From the NCBI GenBank assembly GCA_004556875.1, contig SFFP01000009.1:1-22179 (forward strand): 22,179 bases of DNA, given 5' to 3'. Made by a program: the position numbers and the translations under genes. Below, one piece after another: positions 1-7,889 of this stretch (the stretch's first letter is position 1; every line of letters starts with the position of its first letter). The notes beneath the pieces are model-generated. The model did no database searches. It was not told the DNA's origin and saw nothing but the letters and a program-made list of their open reading frames with translations. This stretch comes from Ruminococcus flavefaciens. GTDB lineage: Bacteria > Bacillota_A > Clostridia > Oscillospirales > Ruminococcaceae.

Positions 1-158
1 CACTAAGAAATTCAAAGCAACGATCTCATCACGCTGCCTGATATATGCCTATTTCAGATTTTGGGTATTCTATGACTGCACATTTCTTGACAATTCCAGC
101 ATATTCTGCGGCTGATTTCAATAAGAGCAAAGAATTGCACAAAATGTTATTTTTTACA

Positions 159-187
159 CAGATCTTCAATTAGGCAATGAAGATCTG
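159..187 (+). promoter_or_regulatory. Leader inverted repeat upstream of pectinase gene
   Basis: Perfect 10-bp arms CAGATCTTCA (159-168) and TGAAGATCTG (178-187) flank a 9-nt loop, and end 9 nt before the AAAGGAG ribosome binding site (196-202). It could be a 5' UTR stem-loop or an operator. No T tract follows, so it is not an intrinsic terminator. The rest of 1-201 holds no gene I can support. A TTGACA occurs at 87-92, but no matching -10 follows at 16-18 nt, so the promoter is unassigned. Confidence 0.5.
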
Positions 188-210
188 AAAATTCCAAAGG
201 AGTGATCTTA

Positions 211-3200
211 ATGGTCGGCAGGACACGAAAGCTGAGGCTTCAGCTTATCTCATTCGTTTCAGCCCTAATGGTATTTATGGCTTCACTTGCCATAATACCG
301 CCGCTAAAGACCTATGCGGCAGGTACAGACCTGTACGTAGGCTATTCGGGCAGAAGCAACAATTTCTCAACAGTACAGGCTGCTGTTGACAGGGCGGCAA
401 GTCTCAATCCCTCATCTGAGGCAAACAGAGTAACGATACATATCGCACCGGGTACGTATCGTCAGCAGGTAATAGTTCAGACACCTTATATCTCTTTCGT
501 CAATGACGAACCCGACAAGGGCGACGTTGTTCTCACATGGTATTACGGAATAGGATATAAGTATTACAGCGCTAACTCAAAGGGCTATTACGACAGCAAT
601 CTTGCAAACTCAAAGAGCAGCAAGAACGTTGCAAATTACCGCTGGGGCGCAACAGTACAGCTCTGGCCGAAGGCTACGAACTTCAAGGCTGAGAATATCG
701 TTTTTGAAAACTCTTTCAACCGCTATCTCACAAAGGAAGAGCTTGCAGACGGTGTTGAGTGCACTAACGAGACTCTCAAGGTACAGCGTAATAACGGCGT
801 TGACGTACAGTCAAAGGCTTACACAGAACGTGCAGCAGCGCTCTCAGTAGATACAGGCTATGCTGAGTTCCTTAACTGCAAATTCCTGTCAAGTCAGGAT
901 ACTCTCTACACAGGCGGCTCACCTCAGTATTACAAGAACTGCCTTATTGAGGGTCAGACAGACTACATCTTCGGCGGAAGCAATGCAGTATTCGACAGCT
1001 GTGAGCTTCGCTGGAAGGGCTACAGCAGCGGTTCTGTAGGCGGCTATATCACAGCTGCAAGAGAGCAGGGAAGTCCGTATACAGGCTATCTCTTCAAGGA
1101 CTGCAAGGTAACAGCAAACAGCGGTCTTACAGTATCAGCAGGCTATCTCGGAAGACCGTGGGCACAGTCCGCAAAGGTGCTCTTTGTGAATACTACTCTC
1201 CAGAACAGCAATATGATAACAGCGGCAGGCTGGACTTCAATGAGCGGCGTACAGCCTGAGAGCGTTGACGGCTTCAAGGAGAACGGTACAAAGCTTTCAA
1301 ACGGTCAGCGCGTTGACCTTTCACAGCGCAAGGGTCATACTGTTTCTGACAGCGATGCGGCTAATATCAATATCAAGAACTATCTCAATAACTGGACTCC
1401 GTCATTCATCAATGGAAGCGGAACCAGCAGCGGCAGCGGAAACAACGACCAGCCTTCAACAAATGTCAGCGGAGCTATCACTCTCTGCGGCGGCTGGTAC
1501 GAAGAAGCTTTTGCTGAGTGGGACAGCTCGAAATTAGGCTCTAACGTTAAGGTAAGCTATGCGCAGGCAGGAAGTTCAAGCTATACAGCAGTGGACTCAC
1601 AGCTCATCAGAGGTACAAGAGTAGATATCCCCGGTCTTAAAGGCAATACAGAGTACACCGTAAGAATAGAAGGTTCAAACGGCTCTGCAAGCTGCAAGAT
1701 AAAGACAATGGCATTTGACAGAAGCGGCTATGCTCACTGGAATTACAATTCGGGCGTAGGTGCTTACAACGACGACGGTACTCTTAAATCGGGTGCAGCT
1801 GTTATCTATGTCACAAACTCAAACAAGGACAGCATTACCTACGGCGGTCAGACAGGTCTGTACAATATCTTCTACAGCGCAAAGCCGAAGAATGTTGTAT
1901 TCAGATTTATCGGCAGCATTGATGTTCCGTCAGGCGCAAAGGCTAACGACGGCAAGCAGAATGACGGTTCAAGTATGCTCTATCTTCAGAACGCCGAAAA
2001 CATTACTGTTGAGGGTATAGGTACAAATGCGAACCTTAATCAGTGGGGCTTTGAGATGAAGCGCTGCACAAGCTGTGAGGTAAGAAATCTCTGGCTCGGC
2101 AAATACCCTGATGACGGTATCTCAATGACAGGCGACAGCTCAAATAAGTCCACACATATGTGGATACACAACAACACTATCGAAAAGGGCTACAACGCTT
2201 ACGCAGGAAACGGCACAGTCGATGCAGACAAGGCTGACGGCGACGGTTCAGCAGATATCAAGTGGTCTGAATACGTTACTTTGTCCTACAATGTATTTAC
2301 AAACTGCCACAAGACTTCACTTGTAGGCGGCGGCACAAGTCATATGCAGGACTGGATAACCTATCACCACAACTGGTTCAACAATACTGAATCACGTAAC
2401 CCTCGTGCGAGAAATGCACATATCCACAGCTATAACAACTACTTCTACAATAACAAGCAGTACGGTATCGGTGCTTCTTACAATTCAAAGGTGTTCTCAG
2501 AGGCAAACTACTATGAGAAGACTTATCTTCCTCTCGATGCTGTAAATATGGGCAGCGATGCTTACTCAGGCACTATCAAGTCATACAATGATAAGTTTGA
2601 CAGCTGCAATATGGGAAGCGGACTTGCCTATCAGATAGTAAATTCAAGAAATGCACAGGCTAATATCGGCAACCTTAAATCAGGCGGCGACAGCTATGAC
2701 AACTTCGATATCAATTCTTCAAAGATATACGGAAGCTATGCTGTACAGTCCGCAGATGCTGCGAAGGCTGAGGTAATGGCTTATGCAGGAAGAATGCAGA
2801 GCAAGACATACAATGCAGGAACTGTTTCTGACGGCGGAAATGATAATCCTTCAGTAAATGATGATATTAAGAGCGCACTTATCGCAAAGCTTGAGATAAA
2901 GGACGCAAGCTACGGTGCACAGTGGTCTATTGCTGAGAAATTCAGTGTAGGCGACAAGGCATTCGGTGACCATGAACACGTTATTGCTTCTGTTCCATCG
3001 GCTATAAGCGGCGGTGAGCACATCATCACAGCCTGCAACTCTAAGAATACCGACTCTGACCTTGCAGTTATCACAGCTGCAAAGGATATCACTGTATTTG
3101 TTGCAATGGACGAGAGAGTAACAACAGTTCCTTCATGGCTTGGCAGCTTCACAAGAACAGGCGATATCGTTGAAGTAAATGACAGCGAAGCAGTAAGACC

Positions 3201-3663
3201 TTTCATTGTATATGCTAAGGATATCAAGGCGGGTGAGACTCTTACTCTCGGCACAAACGGTATGAGCGGTGCTTGCATGAACTACGTTGCATTCGTAAAT
3301 GAAACACCTGTAGTTACGACGACAACAACTACTACAACAACAACAACAACTACTACAACAACAACAACAACGACTACTACGACAACCACCACCACAACAA
3401 CTTCAACCACCACTGCACCTCCACAGGGACTTGCAGGCGACGCAAATATGGACGGCTCTGTTGATTTCTCAGATATCGTTCTCATAATGCAGTCACTGGC
3501 AAATCCTGACAAGTACGGAGTAAACGGCACAGACTCTCATCACATCACGCTGCAGGGTTCTGCAAACGCTGATGTTGAGGGAAGAAACGGACTTACAACA
3601 AATGATGCTGTTGCAATACAGCGTTATCTGCTCTATATTATCCCGTCACTTCCTGTAGATTGA
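211..3663 (+). CDS. Cellulosomal pectin methylesterase (CE8)-pectate lyase (PL1) fusion with dockerin
   Basis: Secreted two-enzyme pectinase of 1150 aa. Start is ATG 211, because AAAGGAG (196-202) lies 8 nt upstream; a GTG at 202 overlaps that SD. Signal peptide about 1-30 (basic, then hydrophobic, ending TYAA). CE8 methylesterase about 33-400 shows QDTLY (D230), DYIFGG (nucleophile D251) and LGRPW (R315). A Ser/Gly linker leads to an Fn3-like module, about 417-500. PL1 pectate lyase about 505-860 has WITYHHNW (715-722) and RNPRAR (R729, P731, catalytic R734). An unassigned beta-rich module covers about 885-1032. A run of 29 Thr (1036-1064) leads to the dockerin (about 1076-1150), with a first calcium loop DANMDGSVDFSD. 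By family knowledge CE8 removes methyl esters and PL1 then cleaves de-esterified galacturonan by calcium-dependent beta-elimination. The dockerin implies attachment to cohesins. Module families are secure; exact specificity is inference. Confidence 0.93.
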   Translation: MVGRTRKLRLQLISFVSALMVFMASLAIIPPLKTYAAGTDLYVGYSGRSNNFSTVQAAVDRAASLNPSSEANRVTIHIAPGTYRQQVIVQTPYISFVNDEPDKGDVVLTWYYGIGYKYYSANSKGYYDSNLANSKSSKNVANYRWGATVQLWPKATNFKAENIVFENSFNRYLTKEELADGVECTNETLKVQRNNGVDVQSKAYTERAAALSVDTGYAEFLNCKFLSSQDTLYTGGSPQYYKNCLIEGQTDYIFGGSNAVFDSCELRWKGYSSGSVGGYITAAREQGSPYTGYLFKDCKVTANSGLTVSAGYLGRPWAQSAKVLFVNTTLQNSNMITAAGWTSMSGVQPESVDGFKENGTKLSNGQRVDLSQRKGHTVSDSDAANINIKNYLNNWTPSFINGSGTSSGSGNNDQPSTNVSGAITLCGGWYEEAFAEWDSSKLGSNVKVSYAQAGSSSYTAVDSQLIRGTRVDIPGLKGNTEYTVRIEGSNGSASCKIKTMAFDRSGYAHWNYNSGVGAYNDDGTLKSGAAVIYVTNSNKDSITYGGQTGLYNIFYSAKPKNVVFRFIGSIDVPSGAKANDGKQNDGSSMLYLQNAENITVEGIGTNANLNQWGFEMKRCTSCEVRNLWLGKYPDDGISMTGDSSNKSTHMWIHNNTIEKGYNAYAGNGTVDADKADGDGSADIKWSEYVTLSYNVFTNCHKTSLVGGGTSHMQDWITYHHNWFNNTESRNPRARNAHIHSYNNYFYNNKQYGIGASYNSKVFSEANYYEKTYLPLDAVNMGSDAYSGTIKSYNDKFDSCNMGSGLAYQIVNSRNAQANIGNLKSGGDSYDNFDINSSKIYGSYAVQSADAAKAEVMAYAGRMQSKTYNAGTVSDGGNDNPSVNDDIKSALIAKLEIKDASYGAQWSIAEKFSVGDKAFGDHEHVIASVPSAISGGEHIITACNSKNTDSDLAVITAAKDITVFVAMDERVTTVPSWLGSFTRTGDIVEVNDSEAVRPFIVYAKDIKAGETLTLGTNGMSGACMNYVAFVNETPVVTTTTTTTTTTTTTTTTTTTTTTTTTTTTTSTTTAPPQGLAGDANMDGSVDFSDIVLIMQSLANPDKYGVNGTDSHHITLQGSANADVEGRNGLTTNDAVAIQRYLLYIIPSLPVD
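3316..3414 (+). repeat. ACN trinucleotide repeat encoding poly-Thr linker
   Basis: Twenty-nine consecutive Thr codons (3316-3402), then one Ser and three more Thr. All four Thr codons are interspersed (ACA, ACT, ACG, ACC), so this is a protein-level linker rather than a pure microsatellite. It separates the beta-rich module from the dockerin and is probably extended and O-glycosylated (inference). Confidence 0.9.
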
Positions 3664-3673
3664 TATGAAGAAG

Positions 3674-3702
3674 CCCGAGTGTTAATGCACTCGGGTTTTT
3701 TT
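3674..3702 (+). terminator. Rho-independent terminator of pectinase gene
   Basis: An 8-bp perfect stem CCCGAGTG/CACTCGGG (3674-3681 and 3688-3695) with a 6-nt loop is followed by seven T (3696-3702), starting 10 nt after the stop codon. Confidence 0.92.
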
Positions 3703-3708
3703 GAATAT

Positions 3709-3746
3709 AAAAAAGGACTGCGCATATGCACAGTCCTTGATTTTTT
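3709..3746 (-). terminator. Terminator of the ispH-S1 operon, possibly bidirectional
   Basis: Stem AAGGACTG (3713-3720) pairs with CAGTCCTT (3731-3738) around a GCATATGC core. Read on the minus strand it ends in a U run (complement of 3709-3714) and lies 10-18 nt past the S1 stop codon. A T run at 3741-3746 lets it also serve the plus strand as a back-up terminator. Confidence 0.85.
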
Positions 3747-3755
3747 ATACTGAGA

Positions 3756-5720
3756 TTATTCAGCGTCGTCCTCAGCATCTTCCTCGGAATTTTCGAGGAG
3801 AGCACGCATTGAGATGCTTATTCTCTTTGACTCTTCGTCAATGTCGATGATCTTAACATCAACTTCATCGCCTACAGAAAGAACATCCTTGACATTCTCA
3901 ACCTTCTGGTCAGCGATCTGTGAGATGTGGATAAGACCGTCAACGCCGTCGATAATCTGAGCGAATGCACCAAAGCTTGTGATAGAAACGATAGTAGCCT
4001 TAACTACGTCGCCTACCTTATACTTGGACATGAAGATCTCCCACGGATTGTCCTCAGCCTTCTTGAAGCCGAGAGAAATTCTGTTAGCTTCCTTATCGAG
4101 ATCCTTGATATAAACCTCAAGAGTATCGCCAACATTTACAACTTCACTTGGGTGCTTGATTCTCTTCCATGAAAGCTCTGAGATATGAACCATACCGTCA
4201 ATGCCGCCGAGATCAACGAATGCACCGAAGCTTGTGAGTGACTTTACCTTACCTGTGTAAGTCTTGCCAACCTCTGCTGTTTCCCAGAATCTTGCCTTAG
4301 CTTCTTCCTTCTTAGCATTCTGAACAGCCTTGATAGAACCAACAGCTCTCTTTCTGCCGCCCTCAGATACCTCGATAACGATGAACTCTACCTTCTTCTT
4401 GAGAAGCTGGTCAAGCTCTGCGCCTCTTGGGAGACCTGTGAGTGAAGCAGGGATAAATACTCTTACACCGAGAACTGTGAGAGTTACGCCCTTATTAACA
4501 ACGCTCTGAACAACGCCCTCGAGAACTGTGCCTTCCTGCTGAGCCTTTACGATCTTCTCGTAACCAGCCTGCTCGTCGACCTTTCTCTTAGAGAGAGCAG
4601 CTGTACCCTCTGCGTCATTTACCTTAATTACAACAAGATCGATCTCGTCGCCTACGCTGACGATGTCAGAAGGCTTCTTTGTAGGATCATCTGTAAGATC
4701 GCTGAGAGCAACATAGCCTGTGTGCTTTGTACCAAGGTCTACGATAACTTCTGTATTGTTTACAGCGATAACTGTGCCTTTAACTTTCTCTCCTGTATGT
4801 ATTTTTTTGAATGACTCGTCGATAGCCTGAGCGAAATCGATCTCCTCATCCTGATTAGCTGCAAGAATTTCATTTTCTGCCATTTTGGTTTGTACCTCCT
4901 TGATTATATAGGCGGGGGTTGATGCGCCTGCAGTGATGCCGATCTTATCGGCATTTGGAAGCTTTAAAGTCCGAAGCTCGTCCGAATTTTCTATATGATA
5001 CGTTTTACAGTAGCGGCTGCATACCTCATAAAGCTTGACGGTATTAGAACTGTGTCTGCCGCCTACCACGAGCATGATATCCGAATCCTTTGCAAGTTCG
5101 GCTGCGTCGGTCTGACGAGCGTCGGTTGCATTGCATATAGTATCATATATAACGATATCGGGGTCGTCCTTCGGGATCACGTTTAAACACTCACCCCATA
5201 CTACTATATTATACGTCGTTTGCGCCACAATTGCAAGCTTTTTTTGCAAATTTTTATAATTTTTTTCAAAAAAGGCTTTTAGCTCAAAGTTGTCCTTGAA
5301 AACAAGGCAATTTTCGTCACAATGACCAACTATGCCCTGCACCTCAGGGTGATCGCGGTCACCTGCGATTAGTATAAAATAGCCTTCTGCGGTCTTTTCG
5401 GCTACGATTTTATGGATACGCGAAACAAAAGGGCAGGTAGCGTCAAGCATTTTGTTACCCTTGGCTTCTATCTGCTTGTAGATATCGCGTCCTACGCCGT
5501 GAGAGCGGATGACCACAGTCTCATCGGGGGCAAGCTCGTCTACCGAGTCGATGATACGTGCGCCTTTGGCTTTCATATCGTTTACAACGTCTTGATTGTG
5601 GATAATAGGACCGAGTGTGGCGACGTTGGTGTTTTTTTCAAGCTCACCGTAAACCATTTTCACGGCTCTGTCAACGCCGAAGCAGAAGCCTGCGGATTTT
5701 GCAACAGTTACCTTACTCAT
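3756..5720 (-). CDS. ispH: 4-hydroxy-3-methylbut-2-enyl diphosphate reductase fused to ribosomal protein S1
   Basis: Bifunctional protein of 654 aa. Residues 1-280 are IspH, the [4Fe-4S] enzyme making IPP and DMAPP in the last step of the MEP isoprenoid pathway. Cluster cysteines C13 (GFCFGV), C96 (DATCPFV) and C196 (DTICNATDA) are present, as are HPEVQG with proton-relay E126, SSNTVKLYE and GASTP. Residues about 309-640 hold four S1 RNA-binding domains, the last two with the clear SFGAF...DG..H.S core, then an acidic tail. Start ATG 5720 has AAAGGAGG upstream and overlaps the plsC stop by 8 nt. Such fusions are known in Clostridia. The S1 half uses nearly only ACA for Thr and AAG for Lys, whereas the IspH half mixes codons. 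An internal SD and ATG at 4883 may allow separate S1 translation. It ends the long minus-strand operon. Confidence 0.95.
   Translation of the reverse strand: MSKVTVAKSAGFCFGVDRAVKMVYGELEKNTNVATLGPIIHNQDVVNDMKAKGARIIDSVDELAPDETVVIRSHGVGRDIYKQIEAKGNKMLDATCPFVSRIHKIVAEKTAEGYFILIAGDRDHPEVQGIVGHCDENCLVFKDNFELKAFFEKNYKNLQKKLAIVAQTTYNIVVWGECLNVIPKDDPDIVIYDTICNATDARQTDAAELAKDSDIMLVVGGRHSSNTVKLYEVCSRYCKTYHIENSDELRTLKLPNADKIGITAGASTPAYIIKEVQTKMAENEILAANQDEEIDFAQAIDESFKKIHTGEKVKGTVIAVNNTEVIVDLGTKHTGYVALSDLTDDPTKKPSDIVSVGDEIDLVVIKVNDAEGTAALSKRKVDEQAGYEKIVKAQQEGTVLEGVVQSVVNKGVTLTVLGVRVFIPASLTGLPRGAELDQLLKKKVEFIVIEVSEGGRKRAVGSIKAVQNAKKEEAKARFWETAEVGKTYTGKVKSLTSFGAFVDLGGIDGMVHISELSWKRIKHPSEVVNVGDTLEVYIKDLDKEANRISLGFKKAEDNPWEIFMSKYKVGDVVKATIVSITSFGAFAQIIDGVDGLIHISQIADQKVENVKDVLSVGDEVDVKIIDIDEESKRISISMRALLENSEEDAEDDAE
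4881..4901 (-). promoter_or_regulatory. Internal ribosome binding site and ATG for a free S1 protein
   Basis: On the minus strand AAGGAGGT (4901-4894) is followed by 10 nt and an in-frame ATG (4883-4881), exactly at the junction between the IspH and S1 parts. Initiation here would give a 375-aa protein starting MAENEILAAN with all four S1 domains. The SD also encodes Lys-Glu-Val of the IspH C-terminal helix, so coincidence is possible. Confidence 0.6.
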
Positions 5721-6348
5721 TGCTCTCGTCCTCCTTTACGTTTTCTGTTCCTTCCGGTTCGCCCTCAACGAGAAGCTTGATATCAGCCATATAGCGGTTT
5801 TTGAGCTTTACAAGCTGTCTTGGATTTGGTGAATCGCAAATCTCGCAGTATTCCGCAGGATCAATAGGCTTGCCGAATTTTACGGTTATCTTAGTGCGAA
5901 ATCTGAGCTTGTCTCCGTAGCATATTCCAACAGGTATTATAGGCTTTCCCGAACGTGCTGAGATAAGTGCTGCGCCTGTGTGACCGCGTCCGACTTTTCC
6001 GTCCTTAGAGCGGGTGCCCTCAGGGAATATCATAAGGTTTTTGCCGTTGTCAAGGCGCTCGACAGAGGTGTCGATAACAGTCGTATCGCCCTTTCCTCTT
6101 GCAACGGGGAAAGCTCCGAGAGAGCGTATGAGCCATGCAAAGAGCTTATTTTTGAAAAGCTCCTCCTTAGCCATGAAAGCGAATTTTCCCTTTGCTCCGC
6201 ATCCGAGAAGGGGAGGGTCGGCATTGCTTCTGTGGTTGCTTGCATAAATTACGGTAGTATCATTGGGGATATTTTCTTTTCCTTCAAAGTGAACACTGTA
6301 AAGTATGCTGAAATACAGCCTCACCAGAAATTTTACAACATAAAACAT
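5713..6348 (-). CDS. plsC: 1-acyl-sn-glycerol-3-phosphate acyltransferase
   Basis: Lysophosphatidic acid acyltransferase, 211 aa, which makes phosphatidic acid at the inner face of the membrane. The catalytic HX4D motif is NHRSNADP (H39, D44) and the phosphate-binding motif is FPEGTRS (109-115), with PVARG (81-85) between them. The N-terminal 20 residues are hydrophobic, consistent with membrane association, and the C-terminus ends in an acidic tail. Start ATG 6348 is preceded by TGAGGTGAG. The gene follows cmk after 48 nt, and its stop overlaps the ispH start (ATGAGTAA), implying translational coupling. The order cmk-plsC-ispH-S1 is a common Clostridial arrangement. Acyl donor preference cannot be read from the sequence. 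Confidence 0.93.
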   Translation of the reverse strand: MFYVVKFLVRLYFSILYSVHFEGKENIPNDTTVIYASNHRSNADPPLLGCGAKGKFAFMAKEELFKNKLFAWLIRSLGAFPVARGKGDTTVIDTSVERLDNGKNLMIFPEGTRSKDGKVGRGHTGAALISARSGKPIIPVGICYGDKLRFRTKITVKFGKPIDPAEYCEICDSPNPRQLVKLKNRYMADIKLLVEGEPEGTENVKEDESNE

Positions 6349-6396
6349 ATATGTCTCACCTCAGTAATTGTTTTTCTGTTCTGAAAACAGAGTACA

Positions 6397-7059
6397 TCAG
6401 CCTATTTTATCATTTATTATCTTTACGATGGCAGCAGCTGATTCCTCTAAGTTAAGCTCTGTTGTATCTACAAGTACAGCGTCATCAGCCTGTTTCAGAG
6501 GCGCAGTCTCGCGGTGCATATCCTGATAGTCACGCTTGATGATATCGTCCAGTATTTCCTGATACGAAGGGCAGTTAGGCTTTTCGGCAAGTTCCTTATA
6601 GCGGCGGTTTGCACGCTCCTCGGCAGAGGCTGTAAGGAAAATCTTAACGTCAGCATTGGGGAGTACAACTGTGCCGATATCACGTCCGTCCATGAGGACA
6701 TTGTTCTCGCGTGCTATTTTCTGCTGAGTTTCAAAGAGATAAGCTCTTACAGCAGGGATAGCTGATGTGCGTGAAGCCGCCATTGAGATCTCGGGAGTGC
6801 GGATAAGGTCGGAAACATCTCTGTCACCGAGAAAAACTCTCTGTGCGCCGTCGATGAATTTCAGTGAAACATCAGCCTTTGGGAGAGAAGCTTCGATGTC
6901 CTCGTCGGCGATGTTGTTTTCGGTGATGTAGAGCGCGATAGTGCGGTAAAGAGCACCTGTGTCTACATAGATGTAGCCAAGCTCCTTTGAAACCATTTTA
7001 GCGATAGTGCTCTTGCCTGCGCCAGCAGGTCCGTCGATAGCGATGTTGATAGTTTTCAT
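6397..7059 (-). CDS. cmk: (d)CMP kinase
   Basis: Cytidylate kinase, 220 aa, the usual length. It phosphorylates CMP and dCMP with ATP in the cytoplasm, returning CMP released by phospholipid synthesis and RNA turnover to the pool. The P-loop is GPAGAGKST (10-18). It is followed by YVDTGALYR (CMP-binding region), ISMAASRTSAIPAVR, and the MDGRDIGTVVLPNAD segment characteristic of the family. RYKEL and IIKRDYQDMHRETAPLK form the lid and C-terminal region. Start ATG 7059 has AAAGGAG 7 nt upstream. It lies 33 nt after a small membrane-protein gene and 48 nt before plsC in the same operon. Its metabolic link with plsC is that CDP-activated lipid synthesis releases CMP. Confidence 0.96.
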   Translation of the reverse strand: MKTINIAIDGPAGAGKSTIAKMVSKELGYIYVDTGALYRTIALYITENNIADEDIEASLPKADVSLKFIDGAQRVFLGDRDVSDLIRTPEISMAASRTSAIPAVRAYLFETQQKIARENNVLMDGRDIGTVVLPNADVKIFLTASAEERANRRYKELAEKPNCPSYQEILDDIIKRDYQDMHRETAPLKQADDAVLVDTTELNLEESAAAIVKIINDKIG

Positions 7060-7092
7060 AATACTGCTCCTTTATTTTTAATGTGGGTTTTA

Positions 7093-7359
7093 TCATCTTT
7101 TCAGATATGTCCTGCGGAATGTCCCTATGCCCTTTATCAGCAAAAATATGCCGACGGCAATGAGAATAAGACCTGCAATGACAGATTTTTTAAGTATCAG
7201 AGCGCCTGCAATAATTATAAGCGCAATGACGGCTGTGCAGAATAATATTATAACAGCTGTAAGAATAAACCTCACAGGCTTAGGTACTTTCGGATTTTTG
7301 CTTGCTGATGAGGTAAGTTCAGCTATCAGTTCAAAAACAAACTCAAAAATAATATCCAT
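7093..7359 (-). CDS. Small two-helix membrane protein, function unknown
   Basis: An 88-aa protein I do not recognise. Residues about 1-28 form an amphipathic or acidic start. Two hydrophobic segments follow (about 30-54 and 58-78), separated by a short KKS turn, and the C-terminus is basic (FRRTYLKR), so the tail is probably cytoplasmic. AGAAAGG, embedded in the last codons of the upstream gene, serves as its ribosome binding site; the gap between the genes is 2 nt, so the two are probably translated together. It is a real gene by spacing and frame, but no enzymatic motif is visible. It could be a partner of the CmpB-type protein next to it. Confidence 0.7.
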   Translation of the reverse strand: MDIIFEFVFELIAELTSSASKNPKVPKPVRFILTAVIILFCTAVIALIIIAGALILKKSVIAGLILIAVGIFLLIKGIGTFRRTYLKR

Positions 7360-7361
7360 TT

Positions 7362-7886
7362 TTACCTTTCTTTCAAAAGCTTACAAACCGAGATGACAAG
7401 GTCAGTTATAAAAGCGGCTGATAATACCGCTCCTGCGCTTATGCACACCGACTTTGGAAGCTTTTGGCTGAGTTTCTCGGAAAGAGGGTGAAGCACGTAA
7501 AAGTATGCCACTGCAAGGAGTCCGAATATGGCGCTTGATATGAGGCTTGACCTGTCAAGTATTGAGAAATACCAGTTTTCGTATGTCCAGAATTCCTTGT
7601 GGAAAATGAATTCCAGCAGATATGAAGCTCCAAGTTCAAACAGGGTAGTTATGACCATTGCGAAAAAGAAGATGAAAACAGGGTCTCGCTTCTTCCTCAG
7701 CAGAGCAAGGAGTATAAAAGCTCCCACTGAATATATGGGGATAATGGGAAGATGAAGCATTCCGCGGTTGTCGAAATACCTGTACATCACCCATACTGTT
7801 GCTACCTCATATATCCAGCCGACGAAGCCTGCGGCTGTGAATTCAAATACATAGCGGAAGAATGTACGTGAAAAATTATTTTTCAT
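7362..7886 (-). CDS. CmpB-type (putative ABC-transporter type IV) membrane protein
   Basis: A 174-aa polytopic membrane protein with four to five predicted helices. Residues 1-60 carry the pattern GFVGWIYEV, NRGMLHLPIIPIYSVGA, which matches my memory of the PF06541 family (putative ABC-transporter type IV, CmpB). That family is common in Clostridia and has no proven transport role. A later SYLLEFIFHKEFWTYENW segment also fits. No ABC ATPase is adjacent, which weakens a transporter reading. Start ATG 7886 lies 3 nt after the yccF stop and has only a weak SD, so it is likely translated by coupling to yccF. Confidence 0.7.
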   Translation of the reverse strand: MKNNFSRTFFRYVFEFTAAGFVGWIYEVATVWVMYRYFDNRGMLHLPIIPIYSVGAFILLALLRKKRDPVFIFFFAMVITTLFELGASYLLEFIFHKEFWTYENWYFSILDRSSLISSAIFGLLAVAYFYVLHPLSEKLSQKLPKSVCISAGAVLSAAFITDLVISVCKLLKER

Positions 7887-7889
7887 AGC

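Noticed and set aside
2..115. Open reading frame at the left edge (about 37 codons to a TGA) as the tail of an upstream gene
   Set aside because: The translation is Cys/Phe-rich with no family pattern and no terminator follows; too short to support.
202..210. GTG start for the pectinase gene
   Set aside because: The GTG overlaps the AAAGGAG ribosome binding site that is correctly spaced for ATG 211.
3282..3530. Antisense ORF encoding poly-valine
   Set aside because: It is the complement of the ACN threonine repeat plus dockerin; no SD or family match.
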